Positions 1-6,220 of a DNA stretch of 12,663 nucleotides are shown piece after piece. Position 1 is the stretch's first letter, and each line of letters starts with the position of its first letter. The DNA is taken from assembly GCA_903916165.1 (NCBI GenBank), contig CAIWVR010000349.1, positions 1 through 12,663 on the forward strand, given 5' to 3'. A program made the position numbers and the translations under genes. A model generated the notes under the pieces. It saw only the letters and a list, made by a program, of their open reading frames with translations. It was not told the DNA's origin and did not search any database. Source of the DNA: an uncultured Hyphomicrobiales bacterium (lineage in GTDB: Bacteria; Pseudomonadota; Alphaproteobacteria; Rhizobiales; Beijerinckiaceae).

Positions 1-1542
1 AGTGCTCAGGGCGGCGACATCGCGTGCGCTGATCGCTGCGACCTGGCCGGTGGAGAAGGACGCGATGGAGTCCGTGGAGAGTGCGGCGCCCTGGCTGGCC
101 GTCAGCACGCCGATCTGACCCGTGGTAAGCGCGGCGGCCTGATCGGTCGTGAGGACCGCGACCTGGCTGGTGCGCAGCCCGGAAATCGCGCCGCTCGTCA
201 ATGCAACGAGCTGGCCGGTCGAGAGCGACGCAATAGTGTCGGTCGACAGCGCGGCGGCCTGCGTGGCGCTGAGCACATGCGCCTGCGCCGTGCTGAGGGC
301 GGCCACATCATCCGTGCTGAGCGTGCCAACCTGGGCGGTGGTGAGTGCCGCGACCTGGCCGCTGCTCAGGGCCGCGATCTGGTCGGTGCTCATCGCGGCG
401 ATCTGGGCCGTGCCGAGGGCGGCGACGTCGCGCGCCGTGATGGCCGCGACCTGGGAGGTGCTGAAGGCGGCGATCGAATCGGTGGTGATCGCGGCCGCCT
501 GGGCCAGCGTCAGGGCGGCGACCTGTCCGGTGGTCAGCGCGCCCGTCTGGTCTGTGGAGAGGACGCCGATCTGCGCCGTGCGCAAGCCGGCGACGGCGGA
601 GGAGGCGAGCGCCGCGACCTGTCTGGTCGACAGGGTGGCGATATTGTCGGTGCTCAGGGCGGCGGCCTGCGCGGCGCTCAGCGCGCGCGCCTGTCCGGTC
701 GAAAGCGCCGCAACATCGTCGGTGCTCAAGGCACCGATCTGGGCCGTGGTGATGGCGGCGACCTGCGCCGTGGTGAGGGCGGCGATCTGATCGGTGGAGA
801 GCGCAGCGACCTGTGCGGTTGTCAGCGCCGCAACGTCGCGCGCGGTGAGGGCGGCGACCTGTCCGGTGGCGAGGCTGGCGATGGCGTCGGTGGTGAGCGC
901 CGCAGCCTGGGTCGCGCCGAGAGCGGCGATCTGGCCGGTGCTGAGGGCACCCGCCTGGTCGGTGGACAGCGCCGCGACCTGCGTGGTGCGCAGCGCCGCG
1001 ACGGCGGCGGTGGTGAGGGCGGCGACCTTGTCGGTCGACAGGACGGAAACCTGGTCGGTGGTGAGCGCCGCAGCCTGGGTCGCGGTGAGCGCGCGGGCCT
1101 GGGCGGTCGACAGGGCCGCGACATTGTCGGTGCTCAGCGCGCCGATCTGCGCGCTGGACAGCGCCGCGACCTGCACGGTCCGCAGCGCCGCGACATCGTC
1201 GGTCGAGAGGACGGCGATCTGTGCCGTGCCCATGGAGCTGATGCTGCGATTGGAAATCGCGGCGACCTGCGCCGTGCTGAGCGTCGCAACCGCATCGGTG
1301 GTGAGGGCTGCGGCCTGCGCACCCGAGAGCGCGCCCATTTCCGCGGTGGTGAGCGCGGTGATCTGGTCGGTCGTCAGGGCGGCGATCTGCACGGTCCGCA
1401 GGGCGGCGAGCTGGGCGGTGGTGAGGGCGGCGAGGTCGGCGGTCTCGATAACGACGGTCTGCGCCGTGGTGAGGCCGATGATCGCATTGGCTGTGAGGGC
1501 GCTCATCTGCGGGGCCGTAAAGGCGACAATGTCGTCCGTGCT
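1..1542 (-). repeat. 408-bp super-repeat (17 octads), four copies, last partial
   Basis: The octads recur with a period of 17. Copies run 1542-1135, 1134-727, 726-319 and 318-1 (106 of 136 residues). Each copy opens with an STD[DN][VI] octad. Octad 6 lacks the usual Gln, octad 7 begins with Arg (RTVQ, RTTQ, RTAQ, RTSQ), octads 3 and 10 usually read xxxQAAAL, octad 11 is [TS]TD[AS][IV]A, and octad 13 reads [TS]ARDVAA in copies 2 to 4. A hand comparison of copies 2 and 3 gives about 70% identical residues. The five octads before copy 1 correspond to octads 13-17. Bases 2, 410 and 818 start matching segments exactly 408 bp apart. Confidence 0.9.
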
Positions 1543-1662
1543 CAGGGCGGCGACCTGCGTCGATGTGAGCGCGGAGACCTGCCGCGTGCTCAGGGCTGCA
1601 ATGTCGGCCGTCTTCAGGGACGCAATTGTCGCTGTCGACAGCGCGGAGATCTGCGCATTGGT
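1..1662 (-). repeat. 24-bp coding repeat array (octapeptide units)
   Basis: About 69 consecutive 24-bp units, read on the minus strand, each encode one octapeptide such as STDQIAAL or TTAQVAAL. Units are degenerate at the DNA level but keep the reading frame without any insertion or deletion over the whole visible stretch. On the plus strand they appear as repeated GGCGGCGACCTG-like blocks. The array starts at codon 9 of the gene and continues past base 1. Confidence 0.93.
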
Positions 1663-1686
1663 AAGGGAAGAAATAATCGACGACAT
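1..1686 (-). CDS. Octapeptide-repeat protein, 3' end cut by the window edge
   Basis: The minus frame opening with ATG at 1686 stays open to base 1 and gives 562 residues with no stop. After a short start (Met-Ser-Ser-Ile-Ile-Ser-Ser-Leu) every residue falls in octads of the type L-[ST]-T-[ADG]-Q-[VIA]-A-A. There is no signal peptide, membrane segment, cysteine or recognisable enzyme domain in the visible part. Thr or Ser sits at two positions of nearly every octad, so the protein is very rich in Ser/Thr, Ala and Leu. The Ser/Thr-x-x-Gln spacing resembles a helix N-cap, so a solenoid of short helices is possible; a beta-solenoid cannot be excluded. An AAGGG (1696-1700 on the plus strand) lies nine bases ahead of the start. 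Similar repeats are known to me only from uncharacterised, probably surface or secreted, alphaproteobacterial proteins. Lack of an N-terminal signal would fit type I secretion through a C-terminal signal, which would lie outside this window. Frame is certain; function is unknown. Confidence 0.88.
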   Translation of the reverse strand, partial: MSSIISSLTNAQISALSTATIASLKTADIAALSTRQVSALTSTQVAALSTDDIVAFTAPQMSALTANAIIGLTTAQTVVIETADLAALTTAQLAALRTVQIAALTTDQITALTTAEMGALSGAQAAALTTDAVATLSTAQVAAISNRSISSMGTAQIAVLSTDDVAALRTVQVAALSSAQIGALSTDNVAALSTAQARALTATQAAALTTDQVSVLSTDKVAALTTAAVAALRTTQVAALSTDQAGALSTGQIAALGATQAAALTTDAIASLATGQVAALTARDVAALTTAQVAALSTDQIAALTTAQVAAITTAQIGALSTDDVAALSTGQARALSAAQAAALSTDNIATLSTRQVAALASSAVAGLRTAQIGVLSTDQTGALTTGQVAALTLAQAAAITTDSIAAFSTSQVAAITARDVAALGTAQIAAMSTDQIAALSSGQVAALTTAQVGTLSTDDVAALSTAQAHVLSATQAAALSTDTIASLSTGQLVALTSGAISGLRTSQVAVLTTDQAAALTTGQIGVLTASQGAALSTDSIASFSTGQVAAISARDVAALST

Positions 1687-1951
1687 GGCGGCAAGCCCTT
1701 GGCACGAGGAATCGCAAACGAAGGAGGTCGCGGTCCGCTGTGCGAACCGTGGAGACCTCAAAGCCTTTGGGACATGGCTCGCTCGAGCCGTTTCGTCGGG
1801 TCCGCTTCATGCAAATCGGACGCGCCATGCGCTTCCGATCCCGACGCCGCGCGAAGGCCCGAAAATCATGGGCTCGTCGCAGGATCCAGACGGGCGATGC
1901 CGAATACGGCGCACGCTTCCGATAAGGGTCCAGTGCATAGTTACGCCCAGG

Positions 1952-1963
1952 TGTCTTAAGACA
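1952..1963. promoter_or_regulatory. 12-bp perfect palindrome TGTCTTAAGACA
   Basis: A perfect palindrome that shares its central TTAA with the CtrA-like box. It could be an operator for a dimeric regulator or a chance extension of that box. No regulator gene is nearby in the window. Confidence 0.35.
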
Positions 1964-1970
1964 GGGTTAA
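1956..1970 (-). promoter_or_regulatory. CtrA-like box TTAA-N7-TTAA
   Basis: The bases read TTAA GACAGGG TTAA, an exact match to the TTAA-N7-TTAA core bound by the alphaproteobacterial cell-cycle regulator CtrA. TTAA is rare in DNA this GC-rich. The only gene it could serve by position is the repeat-protein gene, whose start codon is about 270 bp away on the minus strand. That distance is long, so the leader would have to be long or the site act from afar. Confidence 0.45.
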
Positions 1971-2008
1971 AACCGGCTCGAAAGAAGCCCGGGCGTCTGG
2001 AAATGCCA

Positions 2009-2404
2009 TTACCGCCTGTATTGCGCGTCGGTGACATGCTCCAGCCAGTCCACGGCGCGGCCGTCGAGCTTCTCCTGTATGGCGATGTGGCTCATGCCTG
2101 TCGTGGCCGTTGCCCCATGCCAATGCCGCTCGCCGGGTGCAAACCAGACGACGTCGCCAGGACGAATTTCCTCCACAGGCCCGCCGTCACGCTGCGCCCA
2201 GCCGAGGCCTGCCGTCACGATCAGCGTCTGTCCCAGCGGATGGGTGTGCCAGGCCGTGCGGGCACCGGGCTCGAAGGTGACGCTGGTTCCCGCGACGCGG
2301 GCCGGCTCGGGCGGGTTGAACAAGGGATCGAGCCGGACATGGCCGGTAAACCAGTCTGCCGGCCCCTGCGTCGAGGGGTGGTCGCCGCTGCGCGTGATGT
2401 CCAT
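2009..2404 (-). CDS. Cupin protein, (R)-hydroxynitrile lyase-like
   Basis: A 131-residue single-domain cupin. From memory it aligns without gaps to the manganese-dependent cupin hydroxynitrile lyase of Granulicella tundricola (GtHNL), which splits or forms (R)-mandelonitrile. The metal ligands are all present at the same numbers: His53, His55, Gln59 (motif WHTHPLGQT) and His94 (motif GERHWHG); His96 and Gln110 are also kept. Position 40 is Thr where GtHNL has Ala, close to the substrate. The Met at 2404 is preferred over an in-frame Met at 2464 because AGGA stands eight bases before it and the family starts MxI. It has its own divergent upstream region shared with rmlC. Physiological substrate is unknown; most such proteins are labelled only as cupin-domain proteins, so cyanohydrin chemistry in vivo is an inference. 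Confidence 0.88.
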   Translation of the reverse strand: MDITRSGDHPSTQGPADWFTGHVRLDPLFNPPEPARVAGTSVTFEPGARTAWHTHPLGQTLIVTAGLGWAQRDGGPVEEIRPGDVVWFAPGERHWHGATATTGMSHIAIQEKLDGRAVDWLEHVTDAQYRR

Positions 2405-2507
2405 GATCTTGTCCTGTTCTGCTGGCACGCCAAAGCATTGCTGCGAAATCTTATTCAGGATCAAGAGACAAAGGCCCCGGGTCCGGTCGAGATTCTACAT
2501 GTCAAAG

Positions 2508-2536
2508 TTGAAGAATCTTGCTATGTTCAAGATATG
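2508..2536 (+). promoter_or_regulatory. Possible sigma-70 promoter for rmlC
   Basis: TTGAAG (2508-2513) and GATATG (2531-2536) are separated by 17 bases in the AT-rich divergent region and face rmlC. The match is moderate and the -10 overlaps the dyads described here, so a repressor or activator could act on it. The predicted leader to the rmlC start would be about 100 bases. Confidence 0.3.
2515..2533. promoter_or_regulatory. Inverted repeat ATCTTG-N7-CAAGAT
   Basis: A perfect 6-7-6 inverted repeat in the region between the divergent cupin and rmlC genes, the spacing being typical of operators for winged-helix dimers. A further CTTGA at 2537-2541 pairs with TCAAG at 2527-2531, so several half-sites overlap. 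No cognate regulator is visible in the window. Confidence 0.4.
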
Positions 2537-2537
2537 C

Positions 2538-2551
2538 TTGATCGGATTCAA
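2538..2551. promoter_or_regulatory. FNR/FixK-type site TTGAT-CGGA-TTCAA
   Basis: The 14-mer fits the TTGA-N6-TCAA core of FNR, FnrL and FixK sites, with one mismatch from TTGAT-N4-ATCAA. It lies about 133 bp before the cupin start and 95 bp before the rmlC start. It may be a chance match in AT-rich DNA, but a second, better site lies before hemN. Confidence 0.35.
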
Positions 2552-2646
2552 GGAAATTGCATCCGTCATGTCCCCGGCTCATGTCGCCTGCCAGGACCCG
2601 CGCCGGTTCTTCCCTCAACATGAGACCAAGCGAAGGTTGACAGAGG

Positions 2647-3183
2647 ATGCAGGTTTCGCAGGCTCATCTCTCGGGCGTGATGCTGGTCGAGCCATCGCGG
2701 ATTGATGACGAGCGCGGGTTCTTTTCGGAGATCTACAGATCCTCCGTCCTGAATGTCGGCGTCGCATGGGTGCAGGAGAACCAATCGCGCTCCACGCATG
2801 CCGGGACGCTGCGTGGTCTCCATCTGCAATTTGGCAACTATGCCCAGGCCAAGTTGATCCGCGTCACGCGTGGACGTATTTTTGATGTCGTCGTCGATCT
2901 TCGTCGCGGCTCTTCGACCTTCGGACAGCATGAGACATTCACGTTTACCGAAGACGATTTGCGTCAACTCTTCGTACCCGAGGGTTTCGCACATGGCTTT
3001 TGCACGCTCGAACCTGCGACCGATGTTGTCTACAAGGTGAGCCAGCCCTACAGCGCGGCCCATGAAGGTGGCGTGATCTGGAACGATGCCACGCTTGGGA
3101 TCGCATGGCCGTTTCCGGAAGCGTCCCTGGTCATCTCGGCGCGCGACCGCGCACTTCCCCTGCTGAGGGATGCGCATTTTTAA
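2647..3183 (+). CDS. rmlC: dTDP-4-dehydrorhamnose 3,5-epimerase
   Basis: RmlC (RfbC) epimerises C3 and C5 of dTDP-4-keto-6-deoxyglucose, the third step to dTDP-L-rhamnose, in the cytoplasm. The 178 residues have the usual length and the full cupin-type RmlC signature: RGFFSE near residue 23, TLRGLHLQ with the catalytic His59, Lys69 in AKLIRV, FVPEGFAHGF at 109-118, the Tyr129/Tyr135 pair, and WND at 145-147 with the conserved acidic residue. After WND the usual Pro is Ala, which is minor. The start is supported by GAAGG ten bases upstream. It heads the rml genes but is separated from rmlB by 211 bp, so it may have its own transcript. Confidence 0.96.
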   Translation: MQVSQAHLSGVMLVEPSRIDDERGFFSEIYRSSVLNVGVAWVQENQSRSTHAGTLRGLHLQFGNYAQAKLIRVTRGRIFDVVVDLRRGSSTFGQHETFTFTEDDLRQLFVPEGFAHGFCTLEPATDVVYKVSQPYSAAHEGGVIWNDATLGIAWPFPEASLVISARDRALPLLRDAHF

Positions 3184-3222
3184 ACAGGCCGGACGCAAGC
3201 CTTGCCTCGGCGCTGCGTGAAT

Positions 3223-3238
3223 GCAGATCGGAATCTGC
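3223..3238 (+). other. Small hairpin GCAGAT-CGGA-ATCTGC
   Basis: A perfect 6-bp stem with a 4-base loop in the gap between rmlC and rmlB. No T-run follows, so it is not a standard intrinsic terminator; it could be an mRNA processing or stabilising element. A very weak promoter-like pair, TTAGCC (3291) and GATAGA (3314), lies further along the same gap. Confidence 0.35.
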
Positions 3239-3394
3239 GGAATGGGCTGAAGGCGGGCTGGGGGGCCACCTGTCGCCCCGCATCTCAACCTTAGCCATTT
3301 GCCGGGCGTGTGGGATAGACTGGCCGGGGCGACGGGGCTCATCTGTCGCGACAACAAGAACGCAGCCGAGACGCGGCGCGGAGGGATGACGGAT

Positions 3395-4450
3395 ATGTTG
3401 CGTGTGCTGGTCACAGGAGGTGCCGGATTCATCGGCTCGGCGCTCGTCAGGCGGCTCGTCGAATCCTCGTCGCATCGCGTGCATGTGCTCGACAAGCTCA
3501 CCTATGCGGGCACGCTGACCGCGCTGGAACCCGTCTCGGGCCATTCACGCTACGGCTTTACGCGGGGCGATATTTGCGACGAGGCTTGTGTAACCGGCCT
3601 GTTCCGTGATTTCGACCCCGACGTCATCGTGCATCTGGCGGCGGAAACGCATGTCGACCGGTCGATCGATGGGCCAGGTGCCTTTATCGAGACCAATGTG
3701 CGCGGTACTTATGTGTTGCTGCAGGCGGCGCGCGCCCATTGGGTCGGCCTGAGCCAAGCCCGCAAGGCGACCTTCCGCTTTCACCATGTCTCGACGGATG
3801 AAGTGTTCGGCGCGCTGGGCGAGGAGGGCTGTTTCGACGAGGCAACGGCTTACGATCCGCGCTCCCCCTATGCCGCGTCGAAGGCGGCGTCCGATCATCT
3901 CGTGCGCGCCTGGGCGCATACCTACGGGCTGCCGGTCACGCTGACCAATTGCTCGAACAATTACGGGCCGTATCATTTTCCCGAAAAGCTGATCCCGCTG
4001 ATGATCGTCAAGGCGCTGGCGGGCGAGAGCCTGCCGGTCTACGGGCACGGCGAACAGGTGCGCGACTGGCTCCATGTCGACGATCACGCATGCGCCATCC
4101 AGACGGTGTTCGAACGTGCGGCGCCGGGCTCGACCTATGCGGTGGGCGGTCGCGCCGAGCGGCGCAACATTGATGTCGTGCGCGGCATCTGCCATGCGCT
4201 CGACCGGTTGCGTCCGCGCGCGGACCGTCAGGCCTATGCGCAGCAGATCACCTCCGTGGCAGATCGGCCCGGGCATGATTTCCGCTATGCGATCGACTGC
4301 TCGAAGCTGGAGCGCGATCTCGGCTGGGCCCCCCTGGAGTCTTTCGAGACGGGGCTGGAAAAGACGGTGCGCTGGTATCTCGACAATGAGTCATGGTGGC
4401 GTCCGCTGGTGGGCCGCAAATATTCCGGGGAGCGCTTGGGATGCGCATGA
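3395..4450 (+). CDS. rmlB: dTDP-glucose 4,6-dehydratase
   Basis: RmlB (RfbB) converts dTDP-glucose to dTDP-4-keto-6-deoxyglucose using bound NAD. The 351-residue extended SDR shows the Rossmann motif GGAGFIG at 8-14, [11 protein letters not shown] at 81-91, the catalytic STDEVFG with Thr134, Asp135 and Glu136, Tyr159-x3-Lys163 in YAASK, and [17 protein letters not shown] at 185-201, all diagnostic of RmlB rather than other sugar epimerases. The Met at 3395 is chosen because GGAGGG (3380-3385) lies nine bases ahead; an ATG at 3386 is nearly on top of that site. Its end overlaps the start of rmlD, so rmlB, rmlD and rmlA are surely co-transcribed and probably translationally coupled. Confidence 0.97.
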   Translation: MLRVLVTGGAGFIGSALVRRLVESSSHRVHVLDKLTYAGTLTALEPVSGHSRYGFTRGDICDEACVTGLFRDFDPDVIVHLAAETHVDRSIDGPGAFIETNVRGTYVLLQAARAHWVGLSQARKATFRFHHVSTDEVFGALGEEGCFDEATAYDPRSPYAASKAASDHLVRAWAHTYGLPVTLTNCSNNYGPYHFPEKLIPLMIVKALAGESLPVYGHGEQVRDWLHVDDHACAIQTVFERAAPGSTYAVGGRAERRNIDVVRGICHALDRLRPRADRQAYAQQITSVADRPGHDFRYAIDCSKLERDLGWAPLESFETGLEKTVRWYLDNESWWRPLVGRKYSGERLGCA

Positions 4451-5343
4451 GAGAAATCCTTGTCACGGGCGCAACAGGTCAGGTCGGCGGCTTCATCGCG
4501 GGCGAGTGCCGTGACGACTTCGCATTCGTCGCGCTGCCGCGCAGCGACTGCGATCTTGCCGACAGGGGCTCGATCACGCGCGCAGTGTCGATGCGGCCCT
4601 GGGCTGGCGTGATCAATGCGGCGGCCTATACGGCTGTCGATCTCGCCGAAAGCGAGCCGGAGGCTGCCTGGTGCGTGAATGCGCAGGCCATGCAATGGCT
4701 CGCGGAAGCAACCGCGCGCAACGACATCCCGCTGGTGCATGTGTCGACGGACTATGTCTTCTCCGGTGATCTCGACCGGCCCTATGAAGAAGATGATCCG
4801 CATTGTCCGCTGGGCGTCTACGGTGCCAGCAAGGCGGCCGGCGAGCAGCGCATCCGCGCCGCCCATCCGCGTCACGCCATCCTGCGCACATCATGGGTGA
4901 TGAGCGAACGCGGGCAGAATTTCGCGAAGACCATGCTGCGTCTGGCACGCGAGCGCACGACGCTTGACATTGTCGCCGACCAGCATGGCGCGCCCACCCA
5001 TGCGCGCGATCTGGCGCAGGCCCTGATGAAAGTCGCCGCGCGCCTCGCGAGTGACCCCGATGCCGCGACCGGCACATTCCATTACACCGGCGACGGGGCC
5101 GCCACCTGGGCTGATGTCGCGGAAGAAATCTTCCGCGTTTCGCGCGCGTGCGGCGGTCCGTTTGCGACGGTGAACCGCGTCGACAGTGCCGCATTCGCGC
5201 GGCCTGCGCCGCGTCCAAAGAATTCACGTCTCGCAGCCGGCCGACTGGTGTCCGCCTTTGGCGTGACGCGGCGGCCCTGGCGCGAATGCGTGTCTGACAT
5301 CGTCCAGCAGATCATGGCCAGTGAACGGAGCGTGCCATCATGA
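4441..5343 (+). CDS. rmlD: dTDP-4-dehydrorhamnose reductase
   Basis: RmlD (RfbD) reduces the C4 keto group to complete dTDP-L-rhamnose with NAD(P)H. The 300-residue protein carries GATGQVG at 10-16, [13 protein letters not shown] at 59-71, STDYVFSG at 102-109, the catalytic Tyr127-x3-Lys131 in YGASK, RTSWV at 149-153 and RPKNSRL near the C-terminus, all typical of the family. Two starts are possible, ATG at 4441 or 4447; 4441 is taken because GGGGAG (4427-4432) is eight bases upstream. It overlaps the last codons of rmlB by 10 bases, and its TGA overlaps the rmlA ATG. Confidence 0.96.
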   Translation: MRMREILVTGATGQVGGFIAGECRDDFAFVALPRSDCDLADRGSITRAVSMRPWAGVINAAAYTAVDLAESEPEAAWCVNAQAMQWLAEATARNDIPLVHVSTDYVFSGDLDRPYEEDDPHCPLGVYGASKAAGEQRIRAAHPRHAILRTSWVMSERGQNFAKTMLRLARERTTLDIVADQHGAPTHARDLAQALMKVAARLASDPDAATGTFHYTGDGAATWADVAEEIFRVSRACGGPFATVNRVDSAAFARPAPRPKNSRLAAGRLVSAFGVTRRPWRECVSDIVQQIMASERSVPS

Positions 5344-6206
5344 AAGGTATCATCCTGGCGGGCGGAACCGGCACGCGGCTGTATCCAGCGACGCTTGCCG
5401 TCAACAAGCAATTGCTGCCGGTCTACGACAAGCCGATGATCTATTATCCGATGTCGGTGTTGATGCTGGCGGGCATCCGCGAAATCCTGCTGATCTCGTC
5501 ACCTGAATATGTCGACAATTATCGCAAGCTGTTTGGCGACGGCTCCGACTGGGGCCTCAACATTTCCTACGCCCTCCAGTCGAAACCCGAGGGCATTGCG
5601 CAGGCCTTCATCATCGGCCGCGATTTTATCGGTTCGGGCTCCGTCGCACTGGTGCTGGGCGACAATATCTTTTACGGCGCGGGTCTGGGCGAGCACTTGA
5701 AGGCTGCGGCGCAACGCCCGCGGGGCGCGACCGTTTTCGCCTATCATGTCAAAAACCCCGAGCGCTATGGCGTCGTGAGTTTCGATGCGCAGGGCCGGGC
5801 CGCCGCGATTGTCGAAAAGCCGGTCCAGGCTCTTTCGCCCTGGGCCGTGACGGGTCTCTACCTCTACGACAATCGCGTGGTCGACATCGCCGCCAAAGTG
5901 CCCGTCTCCGCCCGTGGCGAGCTTGAGATCACCGATGTCAATCTCGCCTATCTCGCCATGGGCGAACTGCATGTCGAGCGTCTGGGGCGGGGCTTTGCAT
6001 GGCTCGACACGGGCACCCATGATTCCCTGATCGAGGCGGGCGAATTTGTGCGCACTGTCCAGAAACGGCAGGGCGTGCAGGTCGCCTGTCTCGAGGAGAT
6101 CGCCTATGAGAAAGGCTTCATCGACGCGCAGCAGTTGCGCGCGCGCGGCGAGGCCTTCGCCAGGACCGATTACGGGCAATATCTGCTGGGTCTTCTCGAC
6201 AGGTAG
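5340..6206 (+). CDS. rmlA: Glucose-1-phosphate thymidylyltransferase
   Basis: RmlA (RfbA) joins dTTP and glucose-1-phosphate to give dTDP-glucose, the first and feedback-inhibited step of the rhamnose pathway. The 288 residues are the normal length. Visible motifs are [13 protein letters not shown] at 6-18 (Thr10 where many homologues have Ser), [15 protein letters not shown] at 23-37, the metal-binding Asp108 in [11 protein letters not shown] at 159-161, VTGLYLYD at 170-177, ELEITDVN and [10 protein letters not shown] with Asp223. It starts in an ATGA overlap with rmlD and closes the operon. Only 14 bp separate it from the end of the converging SDR gene, with no terminator hairpin between them. 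Confidence 0.97.
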   Translation: MKGIILAGGTGTRLYPATLAVNKQLLPVYDKPMIYYPMSVLMLAGIREILLISSPEYVDNYRKLFGDGSDWGLNISYALQSKPEGIAQAFIIGRDFIGSGSVALVLGDNIFYGAGLGEHLKAAAQRPRGATVFAYHVKNPERYGVVSFDAQGRAAAIVEKPVQALSPWAVTGLYLYDNRVVDIAAKVPVSARGELEITDVNLAYLAMGELHVERLGRGFAWLDTGTHDSLIEAGEFVRTVQKRQGVQVACLEEIAYEKGFIDAQQLRARGEAFARTDYGQYLLGLLDR

Positions 6207-6220
6207 CTCGCGTGCCTCGT

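Larger units (their letters stand above)
1687..2008. other. Intergenic leader region of the repeat-protein gene
   Basis: This 322-bp stretch lies between the start of the repeat-protein gene (1686, minus) and the end of the cupin gene (2009, minus). I see no convincing gene in it. It should hold the promoter of the repeat-protein gene, but no clear -35/-10 pair stands out. It contains a CtrA-like box and 12-bp palindrome near 1952-1970, and the octamer AAGGAGGT at 1721-1728, which reads ACCTCCTT, the anti-Shine-Dalgarno sequence, in the minus-strand leader. A 61-codon Arg-rich GTG-start frame (1740-1925, plus) follows that octamer by 12 bases and is considered doubtful. Confidence 0.6.

Noticed and set aside
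149..790. 213-codon plus-strand Ala/Val/Thr-rich frame
   Set aside because: Direct complement of the octad codons; it mirrors the repeat but starts mid-array with no ribosome-binding site.
1..1686. Possible CRISPR or non-coding tandem repeat
   Set aside because: Units are contiguous, 24 bp, degenerate and in frame with no spacers, so this is a protein-coding repeat.
308..1828. 506-codon minus-strand frame rich in His, Arg and Asp
   Set aside because: Same strand as the repeat gene but shifted. It yields low-complexity HRPDRR-like strings and starts in non-coding DNA.
277..1959. 560-codon plus-strand frame rich in Gly, Arg and Asp
   Set aside because: It is the complement of the octad array read in another frame. 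Its period-8 Gly/Arg/Asp strings follow from the repeat DNA, and it runs on into unrelated sequence past 1686.
2405..2464. Longer N-terminus for the cupin, from an ATG at 2464
   Set aside because: The added 20 residues match nothing in the family and the internal ATG at 2404 has a well-spaced AGGA.
794..2623. 609-codon plus-strand frame
   Set aside because: It crosses the repeat array, the intergenic region and the whole cupin gene on the wrong strand, with no family resemblance.
2566..3501. 311-codon minus-strand frame opposite rmlC
   Set aside because: Antisense shadow of a certain gene, with no recognisable domain.
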